Shown here: positions 27,124 through 36,719 of the stretch, piece by piece
Layout: each line of letters opens with the position of its first letter
Numbering within the stretch: position 1 is the first letter of the stretch
Assembly (NCBI RefSeq): GCF_000336635.1
Contig: NZ_AOLY01000040.1
Span: 140,577 to 204,576, forward strand
From: Haloarcula japonica DSM 6131
GTDB taxonomy: Archaea > Halobacteriota > Halobacteria > Halobacteriales > Haloarculaceae
Reading direction: 5' to 3'
DNA length: 64,000 nt
Position numbers and translations under genes: made by a program
Notes under the pieces: generated by a model
What the model was told of the DNA's origin: nothing
Seen by the model: only the letters and a program-made list of their open reading frames with translations
The model's database searches: none

Positions 27124-28194
27124 ATGTCGTCAGATAACCCCACACAGCCAGCAACACGTGCAGCGTCGCATCTCAGAACCCTCGATCTCGATGGGAAATC
27201 GTGGATCACCGGCGTCGCGATCAACGGCCTCCTCGCTGAAGGGAGCGAGCAGTCTGTCGAGACTGCCCGAGACCTCGTCGACAGGGCCGTCGCGACGCAG
27301 GACGATAACGGACAGTTGGGGTACGGGCCGAGCTATCCTATCGAGGTGTTCAGTCACGGTCGGGAGTACGAGGCTAGCTGGGAACTCACGGTGAAAAAGT
27401 GCATGAACACCAACAACACGACAGCTATCGGGCACGGCGTACTCGACTTTTACGAGCGGACGGGCGACGAGCGGTACCTGGACGCGGCTAGGGGAGAGTA
27501 CGAATGGCTCCAGTCAGTCGACCGGACGGACACCGGGGGAATCCCTCACCACGACCCGGAGGTAGCCGGAATCAAATCGCTATGGATCGATTCGGTGTAC
27601 ATGATGTGTCCGTTTTTCAGCCGGTACGCTGAGGCCGCCGACGAGCCAGCGGCTCACGACGAAGCCGTCACGCAGTATCTGGTCCACGCAGAGCATCTGC
27701 GCGACCCTCGAACCGGACTGTTTCGGCATATCTGGGTCGAAACGCCGGACCACTACCCGCAAGGGACGTTCTGGGCGCGGGGGAACGGCTGGGCCGCCGC
27801 GGCGGCCGTCGAAATCCTCGACCGGCTGCCGGATGACCACGATCAGCGGGACGAACTTATCGACCACTTCGAAAGCCACTGCGAGAGTTTGCTGCCGCTC
27901 CAGGACGGGAGCGGTTTCTGGCACAATCTCGTGGACGACACGGATACGCCGCTTGAGTCCTCCGGGACGCTGATGTTCGCCTACGCGTTCAACCGCGGCA
28001 TCGAACTCGGGCTCCTCGACGAGGCACAGTACCGGGATGCGGCAGAGGACGCTCTTGAGGCGGTGACCCATGTCGTCGATGACGAGGGAGCGGTCGGCCG
28101 CGTCGCCGGTCCTCCGGGCGGGCCAGAAGCGCCGCTGACGGTGACGCCCTACGGCCAGGGCTGGTATCTCATGGCTGCAGATAGCGCCCGCTGA
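27124..28194 (+). CDS. GH105-family unsaturated uronyl (rhamnogalacturonyl) hydrolase
   Basis: 356 residues, the expected size. An (alpha/alpha)6-barrel glycoside hydrolase. The diagnostic WARGNGWAAAAAVEIL stretch is near residue 222, with LWIDSVYMMCPFFSRYA near 155 and GIPHHDPE upstream, as in YteR/YesR. No signal peptide, so it acts in the cytoplasm, removing the 4,5-unsaturated uronic acid left by polysaccharide lyases from imported oligosaccharides. This implies that the importer at 33.5-38.3 kb or 46.5-51.1 kb takes up lyase products. The released rhamnose could feed the pathway at 42-56 kb. The polymer (rhamnogalacturonan, ulvan or similar) is not certain. Confidence 0.85.
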   Translation: MSSDNPTQPATRAASHLRTLDLDGKSWITGVAINGLLAEGSEQSVETARDLVDRAVATQDDNGQLGYGPSYPIEVFSHGREYEASWELTVKKCMNTNNTTAIGHGVLDFYERTGDERYLDAARGEYEWLQSVDRTDTGGIPHHDPEVAGIKSLWIDSVYMMCPFFSRYAEAADEPAAHDEAVTQYLVHAEHLRDPRTGLFRHIWVETPDHYPQGTFWARGNGWAAAAAVEILDRLPDDHDQRDELIDHFESHCESLLPLQDGSGFWHNLVDDTDTPLESSGTLMFAYAFNRGIELGLLDEAQYRDAAEDALEAVTHVVDDEGAVGRVAGPPGGPEAPLTVTPYGQGWYLMAADSAR

Positions 28195-28242
28195 GCCTGC
28201 TTTCGAGGTAGATTTTTTACCGACCCGGGTGGAAGGGATGGT

Positions 28243-29577
28243 ATGATCCGCAACCGAGCTGCACTCGCCGCCAGCCCCGCACATGAGGTGGCTCTCGACT
28301 GTATCGAGGCCGCCGTGGATGCAGCGGCTCCCGCGGTCGCCACGAGATCGGCGATCAAACGCGACGGTGCCACGCTGACAATCGGTGAGGCCACGTACGA
28401 CCTCGACAGCTACAGCGATGTCGTTGTCGTCGGCGGTGGGAAAGCTACCGGCGGGGTGACCCGAGCGCTGGAATCGATTCTCGGCGACGCCATCAGCGAC
28501 GGTCACATCGTCGTCAAGCAGGCCGTCGACACTGACACAGTCCGGAGTTCCGTCGGTGATCACCCGCTGCCGTCGGATCGGAACGTCGAGGCGACGACCG
28601 ATATCCTCGACGCTGTCGACGACGCCGACGAGGACACGCTAGTCCTGTTTGTCCTGACAGGGGGTGCCAGCGCGCTTCTGTCAGCCCCAGCCGGGGAGCT
28701 GACTCTGGACGACCTCCAGACCACGACCGATAGGCTCCTCAGCGGCGGCGTTCCGATTGGGGAGATCAATGCCGTTCGCAAGCACCTCTCGGACCTGAAA
28801 GGCGGGCAGATCGCACGGCGCGCGGCTCCCGCCACTGTCGCCGGGTTGCTTCTCAGTGACGTGGTCGGAAACGACCTCTCGACCATCGGAAGTGGGCCGT
28901 CTGTTCCGGACGAGACCACGTACGAGGACGCACTGGCAGTGTTCGATAGATACGACCTCACCCCGCCGCCGGCTGTTCGCAAGCACCTGGAAGCCGGCCG
29001 AGACGGGGAAATTCCCGAAACGCCGTTTCCCGACGACCCGGCCTTCGACCGGGTCACGAACCTCCTCGTCGGCGACAACGCGACCGCGCTCGAAGCCGCG
29101 GCTGACGTTGCACGGGAAGCCGGATACGAACCGCTGGTCCTCACGTCTCGCCTGCGCGGCGAGGCCCGCGAAGTGGCGAAACCGCTCGTCGCCATCGCCG
29201 AGGAAGCCACGGCCGCGGGCACACCGGTTCAGCCGCCGGCCGTCCTGCTCGCCGGTGGCGAAACGACCGTGACCGTGACCGGAGACGGCGGCCAGGGTGG
29301 CCCCAATCAGGAGTTCGTCCTCTCCGGCGCACTGACTCACGACGGCGATGCGGTCATCGCTGCCGTCGACACTGACGGCGAAGACGGAAGCTCCGACGTC
29401 GCCGGTGCCGTCGCCGATACAAGTGTCGTCGACGACCGCGAGCGCGCTCGCGACGCGCTTCTCGCGAACGATGCCGGCTCGTACCTGTCGGAAGCCGGAG
29501 CGACAATCGAGACCGGGCCGACGGGGACGAACGTCAACGACGTGGCCGTGATCGTCGTCCCAGATCCGGACACATGA
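28243..29577 (+). CDS. Glycerate 2-kinase (MOFRL/DUF4147 family)
   Basis: 444 residues. Glycerate kinase type II: VVVGGGKATGGVTRALE near residue 60, the nucleotide-binding LFVLTGGASALLSAPAGELTLDD near 135, GEINAVRKHLSDLKGGQIA near 170, LLLSDVVGNDLSTIGSGP near 205, and the C-terminal MOFRL part LLAGGETTVTVTGDGGQGGPNQEF and DTDGEDGSSDVAGA. It phosphorylates D-glycerate to 2-phosphoglycerate. Haloarchaea use such kinases for glycerate arising from sugar-acid breakdown. It lies between the GH105 gene and a LarA-like racemase on the same strand. Confidence 0.92.
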   Translation: MIRNRAALAASPAHEVALDCIEAAVDAAAPAVATRSAIKRDGATLTIGEATYDLDSYSDVVVVGGGKATGGVTRALESILGDAISDGHIVVKQAVDTDTVRSSVGDHPLPSDRNVEATTDILDAVDDADEDTLVLFVLTGGASALLSAPAGELTLDDLQTTTDRLLSGGVPIGEINAVRKHLSDLKGGQIARRAAPATVAGLLLSDVVGNDLSTIGSGPSVPDETTYEDALAVFDRYDLTPPPAVRKHLEAGRDGEIPETPFPDDPAFDRVTNLLVGDNATALEAAADVAREAGYEPLVLTSRLRGEAREVAKPLVAIAEEATAAGTPVQPPAVLLAGGETTVTVTGDGGQGGPNQEFVLSGALTHDGDAVIAAVDTDGEDGSSDVAGAVADTSVVDDRERARDALLANDAGSYLSEAGATIETGPTGTNVNDVAVIVVPDPDT

Positions 29578-29708
29578 CGAGCGCGTTGGGCTGCTGTGAC
29601 TAGTATCGAACGGGGACGCTGAAACGGACGTTTCGAGACGTGCTGTGTGGCTGGGGTTCGTCGGACCGGTGAGTCACGTTTATGACCTGACGGGCTGATA
29701 GGTCACGT

Positions 29709-31058
29709 ATGGACGCAAGCGATCAAGAGATCGCGGCCAGGGCGCTTTCCGTGCCGGAAGAGACAATCATCGAGGCCTGTGGCGACCCGCCGCTCCCGGA
29801 ACTCGGCGTCATCGAGCAGGTCTGGGAGACCGACCCGATAGCACCGGACGACGTCGCGGCACACGCGGCCCGGGCGGTCGAATCCTTGTCCTTTGCCGAC
29901 GTACCTGAGGGCGGCGAAGTCGCACTCGGCGTCGGGAGCCGCGGTATCGCAAACCTCCCCACCATCGTCGCCGGCGTGGTCGACGCGGTCTCGGACGCCG
30001 GCTACGAGCCGTTCGTCTTCCCGGCGATGGGGAGTCACGGCGGGGCCACCGGCGACGGCCAGCGAACGATGCTGAACGAACTCGGCGTAACCGAGTCCGC
30101 TATCGGCTGTGAGATCCGGTCGACCATGGATGTCGTCGAAGTCGGGCGAACACCGGACCGTGACGTTCCCGTCGTCGCGGACGACAACGCCGTGGCGGCC
30201 GACGCCATCATCCCGATCAACCGCATCAAACCGCACACGGATTTCGGCGGCCCCGTCGAGAGCGGGCTCTCGAAGATGCTGGTCATCGGTATGGGCAAGC
30301 AACGCGGCGCACAGATCGCCCACAAGTGGGCCGTCGACTGGTCGTTCAGACGGATGATCCCAGAGATTACCGGCCAGCTCCTCGAAGAGCTGCCCATCGT
30401 CGGCGGCGTCGCAATCGTCGAGGACCAACACGACGACACCACGCTGATAGAGGGTGTGCCGCCGAGCGGCTTTCTCGACCGCGAGGAGGAACTGTTAGAG
30501 ACCGCTTACGAACTGATGCCGAAGCTCCCGTTCGAGGAACTCGACCTCGTGGTATTCGACCGTCAGGGGAAAGAGATCAGCGGCCAGGGGCTCGACACCA
30601 ACGTCATCGGCCGCCGGCCGTTCTCGATTAACGAACCGGCCCCGGAGACGCCTGAGATAAAGCGCATCTTCACCCGGGGGTTGACCGAAAAGACCCACGG
30701 CAACGCGATGGGCGTTGGCTCGGCAGACGTTGTCCACGAGGACATCGTCGCGGAACTCGACGCACAGACCTCGCTCATCAACGCCCTCACGGCCAGCACG
30801 ATCCGCGGGGTGAAGTTACCCCCGGTCGTCGAGACAGACCGGGCCGGCATCGTCGCTGCGCTGTCGACCATCGGCGTCGTCGACACCGACACCGTTCGCG
30901 TGCTCCGTGCGGCCGATACGATGCACCTCCACCAGCTCTACGCGTCACCAGCGCTCGTCGAGGCTGCGCGCGACCGCGAGGACCTCCGCGTCGTCGAGGA
31001 GCCGTCACCTATCGAGTTCGACAACGGACAGCTCGTCGCGCCATCGCTTCACGAGTAG
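29709..31058 (+). CDS. LarA-like (nickel-pincer racemase family) protein
   Basis: 449 residues. N-terminal LarA-like domain with VALGVGSRGIANLPTIV near 75, FPAMGSHGGATGDGQRTML near 110 (His of the active-site type), and INRIKPHTDFGGPVESGLSKMLVIGMGKQRGA near 175-200, where LarA has its cofactor Lys and His residues. The family racemises or epimerises alpha-hydroxy acids (lactate, malate, gluconate-type acids) with a nickel-pincer nucleotide. Together with glycerate kinase and sugar genes, a hydroxy-acid epimerase role is plausible. The larB/larC/larE cofactor genes are not in the window, so activity must rely on genes elsewhere. Confidence 0.78.
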   Translation: MDASDQEIAARALSVPEETIIEACGDPPLPELGVIEQVWETDPIAPDDVAAHAARAVESLSFADVPEGGEVALGVGSRGIANLPTIVAGVVDAVSDAGYEPFVFPAMGSHGGATGDGQRTMLNELGVTESAIGCEIRSTMDVVEVGRTPDRDVPVVADDNAVAADAIIPINRIKPHTDFGGPVESGLSKMLVIGMGKQRGAQIAHKWAVDWSFRRMIPEITGQLLEELPIVGGVAIVEDQHDDTTLIEGVPPSGFLDREEELLETAYELMPKLPFEELDLVVFDRQGKEISGQGLDTNVIGRRPFSINEPAPETPEIKRIFTRGLTEKTHGNAMGVGSADVVHEDIVAELDAQTSLINALTASTIRGVKLPPVVETDRAGIVAALSTIGVVDTDTVRVLRAADTMHLHQLYASPALVEAARDREDLRVVEEPSPIEFDNGQLVAPSLHE

Positions 31059-31246
31059 GAGTTCCCTGATTTGTGCGGCGCTGGGTCGCCTTCCCCGCCG
31101 ACCACGGCACGGACACTCAAAGATTTATAAGGTCCGCTACTGATGTGTTATCTACGGAGAGCGCCAGCCGCTGGTAGCGGACTGTCTCGTCAGCGCTGCA
31201 GACGGCGCCCGAGCCACGTCTGTGTCCAGCCACGGCACCACCACAC

Positions 31247-32344
31247 ATGACATATAGAGCAGGCATAATCGGAACGGGCGGTATCGCTGGAATGGGTATC
31301 CTCGGCATGCACGACGAGGACGAGATCGGCACGGAGAAGATCGAAGCGAGCCACGCCGGCGGCTACGCGAGCACCTCCGAGATCGAACTCGTCGCCGTCG
31401 CCGACGTCGACGAGGAGAAACTGTCGACGTTCGGCGACGCGTGGGATATCCCAGAGGACCGCCAGTACGTCGGTCACGACGCGATGCTCGCGGCGGAGGA
31501 CCTGGACGTGGTCTCGGTCTGTACGCCGTCGTTTCTCCACCACGAACACACGGTCGCCGCCGCGGAGTCGGCGGCCGACCCGGACGTCGTCTGGTGTGAG
31601 AAACCCATCGCTTCGCAGGTCAACGCTGCCGAGGAGATGATCGACGTCTGCGAGGCGACGGACACCGAACTCGTCGTCAACCATTCGTTCCGGTTCACGG
31701 ACAAACTCCAGCGCCTCCATGACCTCATCAACGACCGCGACCTCCTCGGCGAGGTCAAGTCGGTGAGCACGCAGTACCGGATGGAGCTGATGCGGAACTC
31801 CACGCACGTCTTGGACACGCTCGTCTACCTCCTCGATACCAGAGCCTCGGAGGTCAGCGGGTACATCACAGGGGAAAACGAGGCCGTCGATTCGCTGGAC
31901 GCGGCCCAGGAGGTCGTCGACGCCGGTGGCGGCGGGCACGTGGTGATGGACGACGACTCCTTCGTGACCGTCGACTGCACGATCCCGCGGGACATGTCCT
32001 CGATGACGCTGAACTTCATCGGAACCGAGGGCAAACTGTACATGAACAACGACGACGGCGAGTGGCGCTACTGGTCGCTGGAAGACGGCGACCACGTCGA
32101 GGAGCCGCTGCCCGGAATCGAGGGCGCGTGGACCTGGGAAGACGATTACCAGCGCTCGTTCGCCAACGCGGCGACACACGTGCAGGACCTGCTCAACGGC
32201 GAGTCCGAGAACTACTCGCCCGGCACCGAGGCCGTCAGGTCCCTCGAAATCATCGTCGGGTTCTACCTCTCACACTACACCGGGTCGACGGTGGACATCC
32301 CGCTGGCACAGCCGCTTCGAGATATTTCCATCACGTCCTGGTAA
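31247..32344 (+). CDS. Gfo/Idh/MocA-family oxidoreductase (third)
   Basis: 365 residues. N-terminal fold GIIGTGGIAGMGILG, EKP motif VVWCEKPIASQVNAAEE at about residue 120, then VVNHSFRFTDKLQRLHDLI and the active-site THVLDTLVYLLD (His-Asp) near 190. A typical C-terminal sheet. NAD(P)-dependent oxidation or reduction of a sugar, aldose-lactone or inositol-like substrate in the cytoplasm. It has its own promoter region (TTTATAAGG near 31124). It lies between the racemase-like gene and a convergent aldo/keto reductase, so it is a candidate sugar 1-dehydrogenase for this island. Confidence 0.88.
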   Translation: MTYRAGIIGTGGIAGMGILGMHDEDEIGTEKIEASHAGGYASTSEIELVAVADVDEEKLSTFGDAWDIPEDRQYVGHDAMLAAEDLDVVSVCTPSFLHHEHTVAAAESAADPDVVWCEKPIASQVNAAEEMIDVCEATDTELVVNHSFRFTDKLQRLHDLINDRDLLGEVKSVSTQYRMELMRNSTHVLDTLVYLLDTRASEVSGYITGENEAVDSLDAAQEVVDAGGGGHVVMDDDSFVTVDCTIPRDMSSMTLNFIGTEGKLYMNNDDGEWRYWSLEDGDHVEEPLPGIEGAWTWEDDYQRSFANAATHVQDLLNGESENYSPGTEAVRSLEIIVGFYLSHYTGSTVDIPLAQPLRDISITSW

Positions 32345-32507
32345 ACACTGTTTTCGGCGGAAGACACTCGCTTGTCTCGGTTCCCGATTGCCCCCTCTCA
32401 TCGAAACCTCGATAATACAGCCCTGCCGGCGAAACCTCAATCGCGTTCGAAAAAGGCCTGTGCGTCTCCGATACACTGACTACACGCAACCAGCGTTCAC
32501 GCCGGAT

Positions 32508-33317
32508 TCAGTCTTCGAGCCACGGCGCGCCGTCGCGTTCGACGTACCGCTCGGTTCGCTCGATGCTCTCGATTCGTTCGATGTCTTCGTCGTCGAGCTC
32601 GAGGTCCAGCGCGCCGAAGTTGTCCCGGATGTGGGCCTCGCTCGTCGCCTTCGGCACTGTGCGGACGTTCTCGCGGCCGAGCAGCCACGCGAGGCTGACC
32701 TGTGGCGCACTCACGTCGTGTTTCTCTGCGATAGCCTCGACCTCGGGAATGTCGAAGACGTCCCCGCGGGCCAGCGGCGAGTACGCGACGTGGTAGTAGT
32801 CGTGTTCCCGAGCGTGTTCGACGAGTTCGTCCTGCTGTAACAGCGGGTGGGTCTCCGCCTGGTGGGCGAACAGGGGGGATTCCAGGTGGTCCATCGCCTC
32901 GTCGAGAAGTTCCGTACTGAAGTTACAGACGCCGACGTGATCGATGAGGCCGCGGTCGACGAGTTCGTCGAACGCCGGCATCGTCTCGGCGGCGTCGTAG
33001 TTCCCGACCGGCCAGTGAACGTACAGCAGGTCGAGGGAGTCGAGTCCCAGTCGGTCGAGCGTGACCTCCAGTCCCTCGATGACTTCGTCGTGGGCCAGTC
33101 CGAACTTCTCCGCGTGGACCTTCGACCCGACGAACACGTCTTCCCGCGGGACGTCGGCGCTGGCGATTCCCTCACCGACGGCTTCCTCGTTGCCGTAGTA
33201 CTGTGCTGTATCGATGTGCTGATAGCCCATCTCCAGGGCTGTCCGAACGCTCTCCGCGCAGACCTCCGGATCGGTGTTCTGCCACGTTCCGAGACCAATA
33301 GCTGGTAATTCGCTCAT
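32508..33317 (-). CDS. Aldo/keto reductase
   Basis: 269 residues from the ATG at 33317 (MSELPAIGLGTWQNTD); upstream Met codons extend into the intergenic region and are unlikely. AKR catalytic tetrad visible: Asp and Tyr in HIDTAQYYGNEE, Lys in VFVGSKVHAE, His in LLYVHWPVG. C-terminal cofactor region VRTVPKATSEAHIRDN. It would reduce or oxidise an aldehyde/aldose with NADP(H), for example lactaldehyde or an aldose. It is the most distal gene on the minus strand, after the sugar importer, and probably acts on the imported sugar. Confidence 0.88.
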   Translation of the reverse strand: MSELPAIGLGTWQNTDPEVCAESVRTALEMGYQHIDTAQYYGNEEAVGEGIASADVPREDVFVGSKVHAEKFGLAHDEVIEGLEVTLDRLGLDSLDLLYVHWPVGNYDAAETMPAFDELVDRGLIDHVGVCNFSTELLDEAMDHLESPLFAHQAETHPLLQQDELVEHAREHDYYHVAYSPLARGDVFDIPEVEAIAEKHDVSAPQVSLAWLLGRENVRTVPKATSEAHIRDNFGALDLELDDEDIERIESIERTERYVERDGAPWLED

Positions 33318-33464
33318 ATGGGAAAGAACACCAGCAACGCACATATCTCTTGTGATTACTCCTGACACGTCGGCGAGGGATGCCGCTGGCGTCGGGCAGT
33401 GAAAACCGGCTGCTATGTTGAAACGAACGGGTCGAGAACCGAGACAAACCGCGATTGTCCGGTA

Positions 33465-33629
33465 CTACGCCAGTTGCCGTCGCTCGGACCGCCGCTCTCT
33501 GAGCCAACTGAGAAGCTTGGGCAGGAACCGGTACCGGACATCGAAGTACAGCGACACCGCGCCGTAGATCCAGAGCGCGAACAGCAGCGTCATCGCGACG
33601 ACGTAGGCGATGCCAGCGGTCGTTGGCAT
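33465..33629 (-). CDS. Small single-helix membrane protein in the sugar ABC operon
   Basis: 54 residues (MPTTAGIAYVVAMTLLFALWIYGAV...). One hydrophobic helix at residues 5-27, followed by a very basic tail (KLLSWLRERRSERRQ). It starts one base beyond the stop of the ATPase gene on the same strand, so it belongs to the importer operon. Small proteins in this position recur beside haloarchaeal sugar ABC operons; role unknown, perhaps assembly of the transporter. Confidence 0.65.
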   Translation of the reverse strand: MPTTAGIAYVVAMTLLFALWIYGAVSLYFDVRYRFLPKLLSWLRERRSERRQLA

Positions 33630-33630
33630 C

Positions 33631-34782
33631 TCAGGCTTCCCCCTCGACAGCCGTTTCCTCGGCGACTGCAGCAGCATCGACGAGGCTGTGCGTGATCGCG
33701 TCACCGGTGGTGCCGTCGAAGACGTGCACGTCGTCACGGGAGAACACGACCTCGATTGAGTCCCCCTCGCTGAGGTCCTTGTCGGGATCGACGCTCATGA
33801 GCAGCTCCGTGGTGTCGCCGTCAGTTTCGGACAGCAGGTAGGCGTAGGTCTGGTCGCCGACCGGCTCCAGCACGTCCACGGACACCGTGACGGGGCGGCT
33901 CGGGTGCGCGATGTCGTCGGCATCGGCCGCGAGGTAGATGTCCTCCGGCCGGATTCCCACCGTGACCGGGTCGCCCTGCTGGAGCGGCGTATTAGTCGTA
34001 TCGAACTCGACGCTGAAATCGCTGACATCGAGGTCGTCACCGTCAACCTGGCCGTTGAAGAGATTCATCGACGGACTGCCGATGAACTGTGCGACGAACG
34101 TGTTCACCGGCCGGTTGTAACACTCAAGCGGCGGCGAGCACTGCTGGAGCTCCCCGTCGTTGATGATCGCGATGCGGTCGGACATCGTCATCGCCTCTTC
34201 CTGGTCGTGGGTGACGTACACCGACGTGATGCCCAGTTCCTTCTGGAGGCGCTGGATCTCCGTCCGCATCGCCACCCGGAGCTTTGCGTCGAGGTTTGCC
34301 AGCGGCTCGTCCATCAGGAACACGTCCGGCTCGCGGACGATGGCGCGGGCGATACCGACCCGCTGTTGCTGGCCGCCGGAGAGCTCGTCGGGGCTGCGGT
34401 CGAGCATCCCTTCCAGCTGGACGATTTCGACCGCGTTCTCGACCCGGCGGTCGATCTCTTCCTGGTCGAAGTCCCGGAGCCGGAGGCCGAAACTGATGTT
34501 TTCGTACACCGTCATGTGGGGGAACAGCGCGATGTTCTGGAACACCATCGCGATGTTCCGGTCCTTCGGTGGTTTGTTCGTCACGTCTCGACCGGCGATT
34601 TCTATCGTGCCGCTCGTCGGTGTCGTCAGGCCGGAGATCGTCTCCAGGGTGGTGGATTTGCCGCACCCGGATGGCCCGACCAGCGTGACGAACTCGCCGT
34701 CTTCGATGGTCAGGTTCATGCCTTCGACAGCGATGACATCTTCGTACTCTTTGCGAACGTCGGTGAGGTTGACTTCTCCCAT
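33631..34782 (-). CDS. Sugar ABC transporter ATPase, MalK/UgpC-type (second importer)
   Basis: 383 residues. Walker A GPSGCGKSTTLE near residue 36, Q-loop VFQNIALFPH, signature LSGGQQQRV near 133, Walker B VFLMDEPLANLDAKLR near 155, H-loop VYVTHDQEEAM, and a C-terminal TOBE domain with VGIRPEDIYLA. Fourth gene of an operon: binding protein, MalF-type, MalG-type, ATPase. The start lies 4 bases after the preceding permease stop. Confidence 0.93.
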   Translation of the reverse strand: MGEVNLTDVRKEYEDVIAVEGMNLTIEDGEFVTLVGPSGCGKSTTLETISGLTTPTSGTIEIAGRDVTNKPPKDRNIAMVFQNIALFPHMTVYENISFGLRLRDFDQEEIDRRVENAVEIVQLEGMLDRSPDELSGGQQQRVGIARAIVREPDVFLMDEPLANLDAKLRVAMRTEIQRLQKELGITSVYVTHDQEEAMTMSDRIAIINDGELQQCSPPLECYNRPVNTFVAQFIGSPSMNLFNGQVDGDDLDVSDFSVEFDTTNTPLQQGDPVTVGIRPEDIYLAADADDIAHPSRPVTVSVDVLEPVGDQTYAYLLSETDGDTTELLMSVDPDKDLSEGDSIEVVFSRDDVHVFDGTTGDAITHSLVDAAAVAEETAVEGEA

Positions 34783-34786
34783 GTAT

Positions 34787-35698
34787 TTACTCCTTCAGGC
34801 CGCCCGCGGTCAGGCCGCGGACGATATGTTCTTGCGCGATGATGACGAGCACTGCGATGGGGATGATCCCGATGAGGCTCGCGGCCGCCATCATATTGTA
34901 CATCTGTGTGTGTTGCTGCTGGAAGTTCAGTATCCCGTACACCAGGACGGCCCAGTTCTCCGGCGAGCCGTCGGTCATGATGAACGAGAAGAAGAACTCC
35001 CGGTAGACGCCGATGAACACGATAATCGCGGCGGTCACGACGCCTGGTGCCGACAGTGGCATGATGACCCGGAACAGCGCGCCGAGCCGGGTCGTCCCTT
35101 CCACCCTGGCGGCGTCCTCCAGCCCGTCGGGGATCTGGCTGTAGAACGTCGTCAGGATGAATATCGTGATCGGCAAGCTCAGCATCGTGAACGGGAACAC
35201 CATCCCCCACGGCGTGTTGTAGAGGTCTGGCGTCGGCGTTCCGAGAATGCTCAGCGAGCCGGTGAGCAGCTCGAACAGCGGGATCAGGAAGGCGATGCCC
35301 GGGAAATACGAGATTATCAGTAGCAACACCAGGAGCGGCCCCTTTCCGGGGAAATCGACCCGCCCGAAGGCATAGCCCGCGAGGCTCCCCAGCGTGATAC
35401 AGACGATGACCGTCACCGTCGCGATGAGGATGCTGTTGAAGATGTAATGATGCAGCGGGTATTCCTGTACAACAGTCGCGAACACGCCGATGTTGAAGTT
35501 CTCGGGCACGATCCCCATCTGGTAGAGCTGGTTGTCCGGCGTCACTGCCAGAACCAGCAGCCAGTAGAACGGGAACAGCGTGATCATGATGAACGATACG
35601 AGCCCGACCCAGAAGCCCAGCCGGTAGACGTCGGCGGAGTTTTGGATCGTGTACTGGACGATACGGCCGGTCAGGCCGGTGTATTCCTGTTCACTCAT
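34787..35698 (-). CDS. Sugar ABC transporter permease, MalG-type (second importer)
   Basis: 303 residues with six transmembrane segments (first: LGFWVGLVSFIMITLFPFYWLLVLAV). The EAA loop is DGLEDAARVEGTTRLGALFRVIMPLSAPG near 200; C-terminal tail EHIVRGLTAGGLKE, the CUT1 permease end. Overlaps the preceding MalF-type gene by 8 bases. The ATPase gene follows after 4 bases. Confidence 0.93.
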   Translation of the reverse strand: MSEQEYTGLTGRIVQYTIQNSADVYRLGFWVGLVSFIMITLFPFYWLLVLAVTPDNQLYQMGIVPENFNIGVFATVVQEYPLHHYIFNSILIATVTVIVCITLGSLAGYAFGRVDFPGKGPLLVLLLIISYFPGIAFLIPLFELLTGSLSILGTPTPDLYNTPWGMVFPFTMLSLPITIFILTTFYSQIPDGLEDAARVEGTTRLGALFRVIMPLSAPGVVTAAIIVFIGVYREFFFSFIMTDGSPENWAVLVYGILNFQQQHTQMYNMMAAASLIGIIPIAVLVIIAQEHIVRGLTAGGLKE

Positions 35699-36644
35699 TG
35701 GTTGACTCCCGGAATCTGACGATGTAGACCATGATTATCACAGCGATGACGAGCGCGGTGATAAAGGCAATCGCCGACGCGGTCGCCCAGCGCTGTTGGC
35801 GGAACGTCTGGACGACCAGACAGGTCAGCGTCGGAACCGTGGCACAGCCCGCTGACGCCTCAACGATGCCGTAGATCTTCATCGAACTGATCGTATAGAA
35901 GATCATACCGATGAACAGTACCGGCTTGATCTGTGGCAGCGTGATCATGCGGAACTGCTGCCACTTCGTCGCGCCTGCGACCTCGGCCACGTCGTAGAGG
36001 TTGCGGTCGATGCTCGCGATCCCGGCCATGATGATGAGCGCGATGAAGGGGATCTTCCGCCAGATATCGATGAGTATGACTATGATAGTCGAGTCCTGGC
36101 TGTTTATCAGCGGGTTATCGCTGAACACGCCTAGGTTCGCCAGCGGCTCGACGAACGGGCTCAGCGAGGGCTGGAACAGCAGGAAGAACATCATACCCTG
36201 GATGACAATCGGGATGGACCACGGGAGGATGACGATGGTCCGGGCGTACCGTCGCCCTTTGAACTCCTTGTTGAGGATGATCGCCATGCCGAGTCCCAGC
36301 ACGGTTCCGATAGCCACGCTCACGACCGTGATGAGGAGCGTGACGATGAGCGCGCTGGAAAACGGTGCTTGTAGGTCAAAGAACGGCGATGACAGGATCG
36401 CGTTCGCGTCGCCGCTGAGTATCTGGACGTAGTTTTCGAGGCCGACGAACTCGCCGATCGGGTGTGTTCCGGTCAGGTCGTCGTCCTGTAGCGAGAAGTA
36501 CAACGTCTTGACCAGTGGATAGAACGCCAGAACCGAGAGGACGAGGAACACGGGCGAAACGAGGAGGAACCCGTATTTGGCCTCGTCCAACTGCTCGATC
36601 CTGAGGAAGATCGGCGACACTGCTTGCTGGACTTTTTGTTTCAT
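35691..36644 (-). CDS. Sugar ABC transporter permease, MalF-type (second importer)
   Basis: 317 residues, six or seven helices (YGFLLVSPVFLVLSVLAFYPLVKTLYFSL first). EAA loop NLYDVAEVAGATKWQQFRMITLPQIKPV near 215-245. The long N-terminus before helix 1 is typical for MalF-type partners. It follows the binding-protein gene by 75 bases and overlaps the MalG-type gene by 8 bases. It forms the heterodimeric channel with that protein. Confidence 0.92.
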   Translation of the reverse strand: MKQKVQQAVSPIFLRIEQLDEAKYGFLLVSPVFLVLSVLAFYPLVKTLYFSLQDDDLTGTHPIGEFVGLENYVQILSGDANAILSSPFFDLQAPFSSALIVTLLITVVSVAIGTVLGLGMAIILNKEFKGRRYARTIVILPWSIPIVIQGMMFFLLFQPSLSPFVEPLANLGVFSDNPLINSQDSTIIVILIDIWRKIPFIALIIMAGIASIDRNLYDVAEVAGATKWQQFRMITLPQIKPVLFIGMIFYTISSMKIYGIVEASAGCATVPTLTCLVVQTFRQQRWATASAIAFITALVIAVIIMVYIVRFRESTNE

Positions 36645-36719
36645 AGTGTTCGTACTAGCACAGCCCGTAGCCCGGGGACTTGTAGATTACTACGCATGTC
36701 ATCGAAGCTCGGGGCACGG

